A stretch of DNA of 64,000 nt from Adhaeribacter pallidiroseus (lineage in GTDB: Bacteria > Bacteroidota > Bacteroidia > Cytophagales > Hymenobacteraceae), in NCBI RefSeq assembly GCF_003340495.1, contig NZ_QASA01000001.1:2604001-2668000 (forward strand), given 5' to 3'. A program made the translations under genes and the position numbers. This document shows positions 9,432 through 18,218 of the stretch, one piece after another (positions within the stretch are counted from its first letter, which is position 1; every line of letters begins with the position of its first letter). Under the pieces are notes generated by a model. It saw only the letters and a list, made by a program, of their open reading frames with translations. It was not told the DNA's origin and did no database searches.

Positions 9432-9547
9432 GGTATTTTAAACAGGTTCTGAAACAGTTTTAATAGCCTTTCTGGAGGTCTCCATTATAAGCGGCCACCC
9501 GTTAAAAAACAGTTTGCCGAATTGTAAAAATTTAAAAATGTTATTCC

Positions 9548-9675
9548 TAAGTAAAAGGACAAATTGAAAGCTACATTCCAATATTGAAAACACAAGGTTA
9601 AATTACTGCTATTTAATTTATTATATTTTATTTTGTCTTGATACTGGTGTCTTACTACTTGTGTCCATTTACTTA
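9548..9675. mobile_element. MITE-like 128-bp repeat, copy 1
   Basis: Starts TAAGTAAAAGGAC and ends GTCCATTTACTTA, so the outer 13 bases are inverted repeats with one mismatch. TA stands at both ends, as after insertion by a TA-targeting (IS630/Tc1-mariner type) transposase. It carries no ORF. Copies 2 and 3 (17994-18121 and 54696-54823) have exactly the same length and are about 91-95 percent identical by eye. This copy lies directly upstream of the histidine kinase gene. Confidence 0.75.
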
Positions 9676-9773
9676 AATACATGTCAGCCTTATTGCGGGA
9701 AGAAGGATTTTATGATAATCCTTATTTAAATGGTAAATTAGCAGTTCAAACGCATCCCCGCAGTTACTCTTGC

Positions 9774-11294
9774 ATGAAATTATCTACCAGGATTTTTGCC
9801 GGTTTCTTTATTATTTCCCTCATTTTCACTTCTATTACTATTATCAATTTTCAACTTTCCGAAGATGTTCTTGCAAATAGTCAATGGGTAACCAGGTCGC
9901 AAACGGTGGTAAAAGCTTCCTCGGCTTTACAGCGCCATATTGTGGATATGGAAACCGGCATGCGGGGTTTTTTGCTTACCGGCAACGAAGTTTTGTTAGA
10001 ACCTTACCATACGGCTAAACGCCAATTACCGGCCCAGTTTAAACAATTAGAATTGCTGGTAAAAGATTCGCCGGTGCAAAAAAGAGCTTTACAGCAAATT
10101 AAAAGCACGCATGCCCGCTGGGTAAGCACCTTTGCCGAAGCCCTGATTGCCCAAAAACGTAATCAAAACCTAGAAAATAATACATTAAAAAACTCAGGTT
10201 TACTTAACCTTAAAAACGCCGATAATGCGGTAAACTCCCGGGGAGAAACCATGATGGCCTCGATGCGCGAAATGTTCCAGGGCCTCAACGCTATTGAAAA
10301 CCAGATAAGCGAATCGCACCGCACGCAGCTTCGGAACAGCATTAACAATACCCGGATTCTTTCGAGTGTTATTACTTTTTTAACTATTGTAATTGGCTTA
10401 GGCTGGTCTATTTACATTGCCCGGCTTCTCTCCTACCGCATTAACTCGATGGTAGCATTAGCCGAAAAAATAGCTTCCGGCGAATACAAAACGCAAATTC
10501 TGGATACATCCCGCGATGAATTAAGTCAACTGTCGGCTTCGCTGAATGTAATGGCCAGTAAAATTGATCAAACTATTACGGAGCTGGAAGTAAAAAATAA
10601 AGAGTTGGATCAATTTGCCTACGTTGTTTCGCATGATTTAAAAGCGCCTTTACGGGGCATCGATAATGCCTCCCGATGGGTTATTGAAGATTTAGGCACT
10701 AATTTACCCGGGCACATCCAAGAATATTTACGCATGATGCGGTTGCGCGTACAACGCATGGATAATTTGATTAATGGTATATTAACTCTGGCCCGGATTG
10801 GTAGAAAGAAGATAGCGGAAGAAAAGGTACATGTAAAGCAACTTTTATCTGAAATTATTGAAATGCTGGAACCGCCCGCCGGTATGAAAATTCAGGTGGC
10901 CGATAACCTACCGGAATTAATAACGGCCCGCGTGTATTTGGAGCAAGTTTTTGTAAACTTAATCAGCAATGCTTTAAAATACCATCACCAACCAGAAGGA
11001 ACAATACTCATTAAATACGCCGAACTACTGGACACGCACCAATTTACCGTTACGGACGATGGCCCGGGCATTGCTGCTGCTTACCACGAGCGCATTTTTG
11101 TAATTTTTCAAACTTTACAGGAACGAGACGCCGTAGAAAGCACCGGTGTGGGCTTAGCTATTGTTAAAAAGATTATTGAACAGCAAGGCGGCAAAATAAT
11201 TTTAAAATCTAATGTAGGCCAAGGTTCTTCTTTTATTTTTACCTGGCCTAAAAAAGAATATTCTGGCCCGGATTTTGAAAATAGCTATGAATAA
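9774..11294 (+). CDS. CHASE3-domain sensor histidine kinase
   Basis: Membrane histidine kinase, 506 aa from MKLSTRIF. The frame is open back to an ATG at 9681, but those 31 codons abut the MITE and lack a family match, so the inner start is chosen. Domains: TM helix (about 8-30), extracytoplasmic CHASE3 (DMETGMRGFLLTGNE), TM helix (about 195-215), HAMP, HisKA with the phospho-acceptor in VVSHDLKAPLRGI, and HATPase with N box (NLISNALKY), G1 (DDGPGI) and G2 (GVGLAIVKKI). All catalytic residues are present. Its partner is the CheY-like protein 46 bp downstream. Confidence 0.93.
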   Translation: MKLSTRIFAGFFIISLIFTSITIINFQLSEDVLANSQWVTRSQTVVKASSALQRHIVDMETGMRGFLLTGNEVLLEPYHTAKRQLPAQFKQLELLVKDSPVQKRALQQIKSTHARWVSTFAEALIAQKRNQNLENNTLKNSGLLNLKNADNAVNSRGETMMASMREMFQGLNAIENQISESHRTQLRNSINNTRILSSVITFLTIVIGLGWSIYIARLLSYRINSMVALAEKIASGEYKTQILDTSRDELSQLSASLNVMASKIDQTITELEVKNKELDQFAYVVSHDLKAPLRGIDNASRWVIEDLGTNLPGHIQEYLRMMRLRVQRMDNLINGILTLARIGRKKIAEEKVHVKQLLSEIIEMLEPPAGMKIQVADNLPELITARVYLEQVFVNLISNALKYHHQPEGTILIKYAELLDTHQFTVTDDGPGIAAAYHERIFVIFQTLQERDAVESTGVGLAIVKKIIEQQGGKIILKSNVGQGSSFIFTWPKKEYSGPDFENSYE

Positions 11295-11340
11295 TACTAT
11301 AAGAATATAATTTCAGTCTAACATTGCTATCTCCCTTTTT

Positions 11341-11766
11341 ATGAATAAAACGTTACCCCAGATTTTGTTAGTAGAAGATGATTACATGGATATCATCAAC
11401 GTGGAGCGTGAACTTCGTAAGCTCAGTATCAATTTACCTTTACTGATTGCCCGCAACGGCCAGGAAGCTTTAACTTTATTAAAAAACACAGATTCTTTAC
11501 CCAGTGTGGTAATGTTGGACATTAATATGCCCAGAATGAACGGACTGGAATTTCTTACGGAAATCCGGAAAGATAGAGAACTGGAGCATTTAAATGTATT
11601 TATTACAACTACCTCTATGGAAGATTCTGACTATTCGGAAGCAGCAGATTTAAATGTAAGTGGCTATATCGAGAAACCGTTATCCTTCGATACCTTCGGT
11701 GACCGTTCTAGTTCCCGGATTGATACCTTTAGTTTGTTCCTGGAATTATTAAAATTAAAAAATTAA
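11341..11766 (+). CDS. Single-domain response regulator (CheY/Rcp1-like)
   Basis: A 141-aa receiver without an output domain. The acidic pocket is seen in LLVEDDYMD, the phospho-acceptor Asp in VVMLDINMPRMNG (about residue 60), the Thr of ITTTSM and the Lys of GYIEKPLS. The insertion of acidic/hydrophobic residues resembles Rcp1 regulators that pair with CHASE3 or phytochrome kinases. It probably relays phosphate from the kinase just upstream to another protein. A Rho-independent terminator follows at 11791-11812. Confidence 0.92.
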   Translation: MNKTLPQILLVEDDYMDIINVERELRKLSINLPLLIARNGQEALTLLKNTDSLPSVVMLDINMPRMNGLEFLTEIRKDRELEHLNVFITTTSMEDSDYSEAADLNVSGYIEKPLSFDTFGDRSSSRIDTFSLFLELLKLKN

Positions 11767-11790
11767 CGCTCTTCTATTTTTCTATGCATA

Positions 11791-11820
11791 AAGCCGGTGT
11801 AACAACCGGCTTTTTTATTT
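11791..11820 (+). terminator. Rho-independent terminator of the kinase/regulator operon
   Basis: AAGCCGGT (11791-11798), 6-nt loop, ACCGGCTT (11805-11812), followed by TTTTATTT. It lies 25 bp after the response regulator stop. Confidence 0.85.
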
Positions 11821-12171
11821 TATAATCTAGTACAGAACAGTATATAGCAGTTACGGTACACCTGCCAAGTAAAAAAGGAAAGTACCACTCGGTGGGATTT
11901 ATTTTTAAATTTATTTATGTCTAGAGTGGGAGCTATGTAGGCAAACCGGGCTGCGTTTGCTCCCCCGTATAGCCTGTCGCACCTGGCCCAGCCCGGTATC
12001 GTTAGCCCGCAGGGCTGCCTGAATGCGGGAACCGGCTATTAAACAAATTCTTGATAATAGGCTTTCTAGGTATTACTAAGTTCTTCGATAGAAGTAGTAC
12101 CATGCCCATCTATGATTTGCCTGTTTCTTTCACTTAGCTCATCGAACAACTAATAACGACTGCCTCCGCAT
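11821..12171. other. Gene-free GC-rich stretch, possible degraded mobile element or structured RNA
   Basis: About 350 bp without a gene. The core (about 11935-12045) is clearly richer in G+C than the surrounding intergenic DNA and contains several short inverted pairs, such as CCCGCA near 12008 and TGCGGG near 12025. On the minus strand short protein-like stretches appear in different frames (IIDGHGTTSIEEL; SRIQAALRANDTGLGQ), each closed by stops. This could be the remnant of a transposase gene. No family was recognised. Confidence 0.35.
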
Positions 12172-12783
12172 TTAAGCTTGCGGCACATCGGGTAATAGTT
12201 TAAAAGATAAGCGATGGTACGGGGTAATGCCTACTTGCTGAATCGCTTGCCGATGGCGCATGGTAGGATAACCCACGTTTTGGTCCCATCCATAAGCCGG
12301 AAACTGCTTGCTTAGTTTTACCATTAAATCATCGCGGTACGTTTTCGCCAAAACCGAAGCTGCCGCTATTGAATAATATTTTTGATCGCCTTTAACAATG
12401 CAGGCGTGCGCCATTTCCGGATAAGACGTAAATTGGTTGCCATCTACAATCAAAAACTCCGGCAATACAAGTAATTGGGCTACGGCTTGGTGCATGGCTA
12501 AAAAAGAAGCTTTGGAAATATTTATTTGGTCGATAATACGCGGTGGTACTTCGGCAACGGCCCAGGCCAAGGCAGCCTGGCAAATTTCATCCCGGAGTTT
12601 CTCCCGTTGTTTTTTAGTCAGTAACTTCGAATCGGTTAATACCGGGTGCGCATAATCAGGCGGTAAAATAACGGCAGCGGCTACTACCGGACCAGCCAGA
12701 CAACCTCGCCCCACCTCATCCAAACCCGCTTCCAGCATTTTACCGCTGTAATTTGCCAGTAAACTTATTCTTTGTTTATGCAC
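12172..12783 (-). CDS. rnhB: Ribonuclease HII
   Basis: Endonuclease that cuts the RNA strand of RNA-DNA hybrids and removes misincorporated ribonucleotides. 203 aa. The acidic active-site motif is LDEVGRGCLAGPV (DExGRG, about residues 21-33); a second acid lies in FLIVDGN, and VKGDQKYYSIAAASVLAKTYRD is the conserved substrate-recognition helix. The C-terminal HRLSFKLL is typical. It appears monocistronic. Confidence 0.95.
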   Translation of the reverse strand: MHKQRISLLANYSGKMLEAGLDEVGRGCLAGPVVAAAVILPPDYAHPVLTDSKLLTKKQREKLRDEICQAALAWAVAEVPPRIIDQINISKASFLAMHQAVAQLLVLPEFLIVDGNQFTSYPEMAHACIVKGDQKYYSIAAASVLAKTYRDDLMVKLSKQFPAYGWDQNVGYPTMRHRQAIQQVGITPYHRLSFKLLPDVPQA

Positions 12784-12983
12784 CTTTTAGTTAAATAGAA
12801 TTTTCCGTTTTCTTTTTTTTGCGAATAATTACAAGTAAAGGTAAAAAGTTCTGTTGTAAGCCGCCAAACCACTAGGATTATACCGCCGCAATTCGCCATA
12901 TTTAGGGCGGTGTATTTACCCAAAAGGATTAAAATTCTTGTTTTTTACTCTTCTAAAACTTAAAATTTAAAATAAACAGCACC

Positions 12984-13298
12984 ATGCCCCCTACCCACAC
13001 CCACGCTACAGCCGTTATAGAAAGCCCGGAGTTTAAGCGCTTAGTAAAAAAACGCTGGTCGGTTTCAATTATATTAACAGTTACCATACTGGTTATTTAT
13101 ATTGGTTTCTTATTAGTAGTGGCTTTTGACAAAAATTTGCTTGCGGTCAAGTTAGGTAATTTTATCCCCTGGGCGCTGCCTGTCGGGTTCGCGATTATTG
13201 TGGCGGCCTGGCTTTTAACGGGTATTTATGTGTACTGGGCCAATAACTCCTACGACCCGGAAGTACAAGCTTTAAAAAATAAAATAAACGCCAACTAA
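12984..13298 (+). CDS. DUF485 inner-membrane protein (YjcH-like), acetate permease partner
   Basis: A 104-aa protein with two membrane helices (about 31-53 and 65-90) and the family words [12 protein letters not shown] and [17 protein letters not shown]485 genes typically precede actP and are co-transcribed with it; actP starts 7 bp downstream here. The role in transport is not established, possibly assembly or regulation of the symporter. Confidence 0.88.
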   Translation: MPPTHTHATAVIESPEFKRLVKKRWSVSIILTVTILVIYIGFLLVVAFDKNLLAVKLGNFIPWALPVGFAIIVAAWLLTGIYVYWANNSYDPEVQALKNKINAN

Positions 13299-13305
13299 GT
13301 TCTAT

Positions 13306-14886
13306 ATGCTGCTTTTTACTTTGTTCCTGCAAGCGCCCGCCCTGCCGGTTGCCTCCACTTTGGGTACCGCCAATCCGGTTTCTATGGTTATGTTTTTTTT
13401 GTTTGTGGCTATTACCATGTATATCACCTATTGGGCCGCTAAAAAAACTAAAACCGGTTCGGAGTTTTATGCCGCTGGTCGAAATATTTCGGGTTTTCAA
13501 AATGGACTGGCTTTGGCCGGCGATTACATGAGTGCCGCTTCTTTTTTGGGTATTGCGGGCATGGTGGCCACCAAGGGTTACGATGGATTAATTTACTCAA
13601 TTGGTTTTTTAGTGGGCTGGCCGTTAATTATGTTCTTAATCGCGGAACCGCTGCGTAACTTAGGTAAATACACGTTTGCCGATGTGGTAGCTTACCGCCT
13701 ACAACAACGCCCCATCCGCATTGTGTCGTCGGTAGGGTCGCTGCTTACCATTGCTTTTTACTTGATTGCGCAAATGGTGGGCGCGGGCGGCTTAATAAAA
13801 ACGCTGTTTGGTTTACAGTACGAACTAGCTGTGGTAGTAGTAGGCACCGTTATGACCGGCTACGTGCTGTTTGGCGGCATGCTGGCCACCACCTGGGTGC
13901 AAATTATCAAAGCGGTATTGTTACTGAGCGGCGCTACGGTTTTGGTTATTTTGTCCTTAGCCACTTTTAATTTTAGCCCGGCTTCTTTGTTTCAGGCGGT
14001 GTCGGAAAAGTACGGCGAAGCCATGCTTTCGCCAGGCGGATTTATTACCAATCCTTTCGATGCCTTATCGTTGGGATTAGCTTTAATGTTGGGTACCGCG
14101 GGTTTACCGCACATACTTATGCGCTTTTACACGGTACCCGATGCCAAAGCCGCCCGCAAATCCGTTTTTGTAGCCACGGGTTTTATCGGTTATTTCTATA
14201 TTCTTACTTTTTTTATTGGTTTTTCGGCTATGGTATTGGTGGGTAAACCGGTTATAGAAAGTATTGACAAAGGTGGCAATATGGCGGCGCTTTTACTCGC
14301 GGAACAAACCGGCGGAACCGCTTTTTTAGGTTTTATAGCGGCGGTGGCTTTTGCTACTATTCTGGCGGTAGTAGCGGGCTTAACGCTTTCGGGTGCCAGC
14401 AGCATTTCGCACGACTTGTACGTGCACGTTTTTAAAAAAGGCGTATCTCACGAACAAGGCGAGATGAAAGTAGCGAAACGGGCCACTATTGCTTTAGGTA
14501 TTCTTTCGATTGTGCTGGGCTTGGTATTTAAAGGACAAAATGTAGCGTTTATGGTGGGCTTGGCTTTCTCCATTGCGGCCAGTGCTAATTTCCCAGCCTT
14601 ATTAATGTCCATTATCTGGAGGAGATTTACTACGCAGGGCGCTGTTTGGAGCATTGCAACGGGTGCTTTTCTTTCTATAGTGTTAATTATTCTCAGCCCC
14701 ACCATTTGGGTTGATCTATTGCATTACCCCGAAGCAATCTTTCCACTGAAGAATCCGGCTTTAGTATCTATGTCGGCCGCGTTTTTAGTCGGAATACTGG
14801 TTTCCCTGTTAAAACCCGAAATTGCCGCCGCCGAAAAATTTGAATCAGAAAAATTACGCACGTATTTAGGAATTGGCGCGGAGTAA
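13306..14886 (+). CDS. actP: Cation/acetate symporter of the SSS family
   Basis: Na+-coupled solute symporter (526 aa, about 13 TM helices) that imports acetate and related short acids. Typical segments are [25 protein letters not shown] (SSS TM1/TM2 region), [30 protein letters not shown] and [18 protein letters not shown]. It forms an operon with the DUF485 gene. The acetyl-CoA synthetase that usually follows is displaced about 3.3 kb by accessory DNA. Confidence 0.93.
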   Translation: MLLFTLFLQAPALPVASTLGTANPVSMVMFFLFVAITMYITYWAAKKTKTGSEFYAAGRNISGFQNGLALAGDYMSAASFLGIAGMVATKGYDGLIYSIGFLVGWPLIMFLIAEPLRNLGKYTFADVVAYRLQQRPIRIVSSVGSLLTIAFYLIAQMVGAGGLIKTLFGLQYELAVVVVGTVMTGYVLFGGMLATTWVQIIKAVLLLSGATVLVILSLATFNFSPASLFQAVSEKYGEAMLSPGGFITNPFDALSLGLALMLGTAGLPHILMRFYTVPDAKAARKSVFVATGFIGYFYILTFFIGFSAMVLVGKPVIESIDKGGNMAALLLAEQTGGTAFLGFIAAVAFATILAVVAGLTLSGASSISHDLYVHVFKKGVSHEQGEMKVAKRATIALGILSIVLGLVFKGQNVAFMVGLAFSIAASANFPALLMSIIWRRFTTQGAVWSIATGAFLSIVLIILSPTIWVDLLHYPEAIFPLKNPALVSMSAAFLVGILVSLLKPEIAAAEKFESEKLRTYLGIGAE

Positions 14887-15003
14887 GGAAAATTTTAAAA
14901 AAGTAGTTTTAAACAATCCTGAATACCGGTAAACAAAACAATATTGTTCCGGTTATCGGTTAATTTTGGGTGGATATGTGGAATAATAAAGGTAAATATA
15001 ATG

Positions 15004-15032
15004 CAGATAACCGGAGTAACTCCGTTTATCTG
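15004..15032. repeat. 29-bp near-perfect palindrome after actP
   Basis: CAGATAACCGGAGT, one base, then ACTCCGTTTATCTG: a 14-bp stem with one mismatch and almost no loop. It lies 32 bp before the TTG start of the lipoprotein gene. It is not followed by a T run, so a terminator is less likely. It could be an operator or the edge of the inserted DNA. Confidence 0.5.
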
Positions 15033-15063
15033 GTAGTTATAATGCATTTAAAAGAAGATAAAA

Positions 15064-15639
15064 TTGAAACTACATTGTCTCATTATCCTGAATTTTATAG
15101 CTTTAACAGCTTGTAATCAAGTCGATTCGACCTCTACTACTAGCCAGAGGAATGTGCAGACAGCAAAAGGCAAAATTGAAAATAAAAAAACAGGAATTCC
15201 TCAATTAGATACAAGTAGAATAACTTTTACATCAATTAATCAAGTAGTTCAAAGCAAAAAATTTAATGCATGGGTCGAGCTGAAAGATAGTACGGCCTCT
15301 CTTGCGTTACATTTTGACTCTAGCAACCAGGATACTCTTTCTATGTCTTACTCTCCTGAATGTTGGCTTTTTTACCCATTTAAGGTTGAGGATAATCAAA
15401 TAATATTGTATTGGGATAACCTAATTGATAGTAAGTACGACTTTGATATTGTAAAAGCTATAAACAAAACCGACAAAAGATTTATTGGGAAACCATTTAT
15501 GACTTTAGAGCTTATCAATGACACTACTCTAAAAGCTACTTATTTGATTCCTGACCTGATTAAGAAGATAAATAACTCAAGTAAGGAGCGGATCTTGTTT
15601 CCTGAAAAGTTCACCTTATCACAAGAGTTTTATTTATAA
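15064..15639 (+). CDS. Putative lipoprotein of unknown function
   Basis: 191 aa from a TTG start; the only nearby ATG (15042) is out of frame. The N-terminus MKLHCLIILNFIALTAC gives a lipoprotein signal with a lipobox ending at Cys17, so the product is probably attached to a membrane on the periplasmic side. The rest contains WLFYPFKVEDNQIILYWDN and TTLKATYLI, a beta-rich pattern, but no family was recognised. Base composition is more A+T rich than the neighbours, with little CGG/GCC codon use, consistent with acquired DNA. The stop lies 17 bp before an attC-like half-site. Confidence 0.6.
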   Translation: MKLHCLIILNFIALTACNQVDSTSTTSQRNVQTAKGKIENKKTGIPQLDTSRITFTSINQVVQSKKFNAWVELKDSTASLALHFDSSNQDTLSMSYSPECWLFYPFKVEDNQIILYWDNLIDSKYDFDIVKAINKTDKRFIGKPFMTLELINDTTLKATYLIPDLIKKINNSSKERILFPEKFTLSQEFYL

Positions 15640-15655
15640 GAAAAAAAGAAAAACG

Positions 15656-16308
15656 TCGCCTAATCGAGTGGATGGCTGACAGCCAATTGACTGCCAGTGC
15701 ACCCCTCACACCACCGAACGTACGGATCGCGTATTCGGCGGTTCGTTAAGGATAGTATAATCGCTCTTTACACCGATTGTACCCTTGTCCTAGTTTGAGA
15801 TAAGGCTAGCAAACTATAATGTTTGAACCTGCTTATCGGATTTCGGACAACTTCACGTTTGGCCCTTCTCTGCCCGGTGAGACCTCCGTAGTGCTTACGG
15901 CTCGTTTCCGGGCGGCTACTATGGCCGCTGCTGACTTCTCCCTTGCCAACTCGTGGCCGCGAGACCTCCCCAGGTAAGACCCTTATCCTTCCTTCTAAAC
16001 CGGCGGCATCTACCAAGAATCGTTTGTGGGCCCAGGGCTTCACCAAGAGGTGCTTGCTTACCCACGACTCCCGGCCTCTTATACCGTTTCTGTTCGTCCG
16101 TTCAGAAGTTTGCAGTTCCGCTTCCTTCCCTGCATGGGTCACCCCAAACCAGCTTGCGACTTGCTAATTGGCTTCACCAACTTGCCAATACAGGATTTGC
16201 ACCTGCTGGATAATCTGAGTATATTACTTGCGTAATATTACTCGTGCCATGCTGGGCACACACAACACCTAAAAACCATTAAAACGCATTTTAGCCCAAC
16301 CGTTAGTG
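15656..16308 (+). other. attC-like recombination site 1, split by the intron
   Basis: If the intron (15663-16261) is removed, the exon ends join as CGTCGCCTAAC|AACACC. GCCTAAC fits the integron core box RYYYAAC. It is followed by CTAAAA...TTTTAG as a short inner stem and by CCGTTAGTGG as the second, partly complementary box (16300-16308). The order gene, box, stem, box, next gene is that of an integron cassette border. The match is partial, because GTTAGTG does not fully satisfy GTTRRRY. Confidence 0.4.
15663..16261 (-). ncRNA. ORF-less group II intron (self-splicing ribozyme)
   Basis: Read on the minus strand, the element begins GTGTGCCCAGCATGGC, matching the GUGYG 5-prime end of group II introns. 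Domain I words such as GACGAACAGAAACGG and TTACCTGGGGAGGTC follow, then GAAGTCAGCAGCGGCCATAG, the block that normally precedes the intron-encoded protein. Domain V is the hairpin at about 15728-15695 (ACCGCCGAA...TTCGGTGGT, CGC triad). A domain VI hairpin (CTGGCAG/CTGTCAG) follows and ends CCACTCGAT. No reverse transcriptase/maturase is left: only about 180 nt lie between the pre-ORF block and domain V. It would therefore need a maturase in trans to move. Borders are estimated from the consensus ends. Confidence 0.75.
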
Positions 16309-16352
16309 GTAATTTTCATGATAACCTTCAGAGATTAATTTGGAGTAATTCT

Positions 16353-17428
16353 ATGACTTCGAAACACCCTCATATAATAATAATAGGTGCTGGTATTGTA
16401 GGTGCTAGTCTTACTTATCATTTAGCCAAACAGAATGCACGTGTTACATTGCTTGACAAAGCGGCTAAACCAGCTAATGAGGCAACAGAAAAATCGTTTG
16501 CCTGGATTGTAGCAGGATATGATGCAACACAGATGTATATGTCTCTAAGACAGCAAGCAATTAGTGATTGGCATCGAGTGGAAGACGAACTAAACAGGCG
16601 GCTTAAAATTGACTGGACAGGCGCTTTGACCTGGCTTGAAAGTAATGAGAAAACAGAAGAGTGGATGTGTAAACTTAAACACTCCGACTCTAAAGTGCGC
16701 CTGGTTGAAGAACAGGAACTCCGTTTGTTGGAGCCTAATCTCAAAACTGTACCTTCCTTGGCAATGTTTGCTGAAGATGAAGGTGCAATAAATCCTAATC
16801 TTACTACAAATTTATTTATCAAGGCTGCTCAGGAATGGGGTGCAAAAGTTCTACTTGATGCGGAAGTACTTTCTTTATTAATTAATAAATCAGCTATAGA
16901 AGGAGTAGCAACGAACAAGGGTACTATAATAGCTGATGTGGTAGTGTTAGCAACAGGAGTAAATACAGTTTCACTGTGCCATCCGTTACATTTGAAGTTA
17001 CCAATTGATGTATCACCCGCTATTTTAATGGAGCTTCATAATCCAGACCGGTTCGTGAATCATATTGTTTCTAATCCCTTTATGGAGATACGTGCGGCTT
17101 CGGATACACTAACATTGGCTGCAGAAAATTATATTGATGAATCTTCAATCCAACAGCGATAGCGCAACGCACGCTAGAAACAATCAAACACCACTGGCAA
17201 GGTGCTGAGCAACTAAGGCTTGTAAATGTTAAAGTGGGCAAGCGACCATTGCCAATAGATGGTTTGCCAATCATTGGGAGAGTAAAGGATGTTGGGTGTC
17301 TGTATCTTTTTGTTATGCACTCAGGGGTAACACTTGCCGCTGTTGCCGGTAGACTTGCTGCTTCCGAAATATTGACTGAGCAGGATGAAGCTCTATTATC
17401 ATCCTACCGGCTGCAAAGATTCCTCTAA
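16353..17428 (+). pseudogene. FAD-dependent oxidoreductase (DAO family), frameshifted
   Basis: The first frame (16353-17162, 269 codons) starts with the dinucleotide-binding motif IIIGAGIVGASLTYHLA and matches glycine oxidase/D-amino acid dehydrogenase-like DAO proteins. It ends early at ESSIQQR. The sequence resumes in another frame from about 17147 as NPTAIAQRTLETIKHHW and runs through KRPLPIDGLPIIGRV and MHSGVTLAAVAGRLAASE, the normal C-terminal FAD-contact segment, to the stop at 17428. One lost base (or two gained) near 17145-17155 explains the break; there is no homopolymer there. Together the parts give a full-length protein of about 357 aa. It could be a sequencing error, but the cassette-like setting makes decay plausible. 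Confidence 0.8.
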
Positions 17429-17446
17429 TATAAGGCAAAAGTAAAA

Positions 17447-17588
17447 CTACCACCAACAAATGGCTTTCTGCTGTGCGGGCTGACACTTCTCACCTCATCA
17501 TTTATAATTCTATCCGTCTTTAGTAAATTATTTAGCAGACGCAACAATACTGCCCGCACAGCAGAAAGCCGGAACCGTAAGCGGCATT
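17447..17588 (+). other. attC-like site 2 with a 19-bp perfect inverted repeat
   Basis: GGCTTTCTGCTGTGCGGGC (17462-17480) and its exact reverse complement (17552-17570) enclose 71 nt. Outside the arms lie CCACCAAC on the left and CCGTAAGCGG on the right, again partly complementary. The arrangement, 20 bp after one coding region and just before the next ATG, resembles long bacterial attC sites. No T run follows, so it is not a standard terminator. Confidence 0.45.
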
Positions 17589-17594
17589 AAAAGA

Positions 17595-17759
17595 ATGAAT
17601 TTGGAAGAATTTATAAATTATCAAAAAGTTAAGTTAGTCGGATACAGCACAGAAAAGAACTGGCTAGACCAACTACCAAACCAAGATGGGCTCTGTATCC
17701 TAGTGATAAATAACAAGCCAAGAAGGTACATCGACCTGGAAAAGCAAAATTTTAGGTAA
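17595..17759 (+). CDS. Small ORF (54 aa), unknown function
   Basis: ATG at 17595 lies about 7 bp after the right box of attC-like site 2; the frame has 54 codons (MNLEEFINYQKVK... to EKQNFR). The composition is protein-like (CILVINNKPRRYIDLE). No family was recognised, and it may be the first part of a longer gene that was truncated by later events. Position directly behind a cassette-type border is the main support. Confidence 0.35.
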   Translation: MNLEEFINYQKVKLVGYSTEKNWLDQLPNQDGLCILVINNKPRRYIDLEKQNFR

Positions 17760-17993
17760 TTGGTTATAGGGCGGGTTTCACTCCGCAGATGGCTCGATTT
17801 ATTTCCCTGCTAAACTATGTGCGACATACTACTTTTTCTGGTGTTAAAGATTTATCCATACGGGAACGAGATTATCTAGAAAATACGAATAGAAGCTTCC
17901 GGATTAAAAGCAAGTCTATAATGGTATATTTTTTAAATTTTTACGCAAGCCGGTGGCCTCAAAACGCTTCTTCTAACTCAGAAATAAAGTTAA

Positions 17994-18121
17994 TAAGTAA
18001 AAGGACCAATTGAAAGATACATTCCAATATTGAAAATACAAGGTTAAATTGCTGATATTTAATTTATTAAATTTTATTTTGTCTTGATACTGGTGGCTTA
18101 CTACTTGTGTCCATTTACTTA
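17994..18121. mobile_element. MITE-like 128-bp repeat, copy 2
   Basis: Same termini (TAAGTAAAAGGAC / GTCCATTTACTTA), same length and same orientation as copy 1, about 7 differences by eye. It closes the right side of the accessory island, about 100 bp before acs. Confidence 0.75.
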
Positions 18122-18218
18122 ACTCTGGGTACTCGTTAATTTTTAAAAATTATTATTGCTTAATACCCCACAAAGTCGCAATTTTCCTTTTCAAAAAATA
18201 CCAATCGCAGCTAAACTT

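Noticed and set aside
9681-9773. 31-codon N-terminal extension of the CHASE3 kinase
   Set aside because: It begins 6 bp after the MITE end and precedes a normal start-plus-TM sequence; no homology pattern.
15768-16142. 124-codon minus-strand ORF and three plus-strand ORFs (15943-16235)
   Set aside because: They lie inside the group II intron RNA; the sequence follows intron domains rather than a protein pattern.
17462-17570. The 19-bp inverted repeat as a Rho-independent terminator
   Set aside because: A 71-nt loop and no T run after the stem; the flanking boxes favour a recombination site.
17789-18013. 74-codon ORF
   Set aside because: No family pattern, and its end runs into MITE copy 2.
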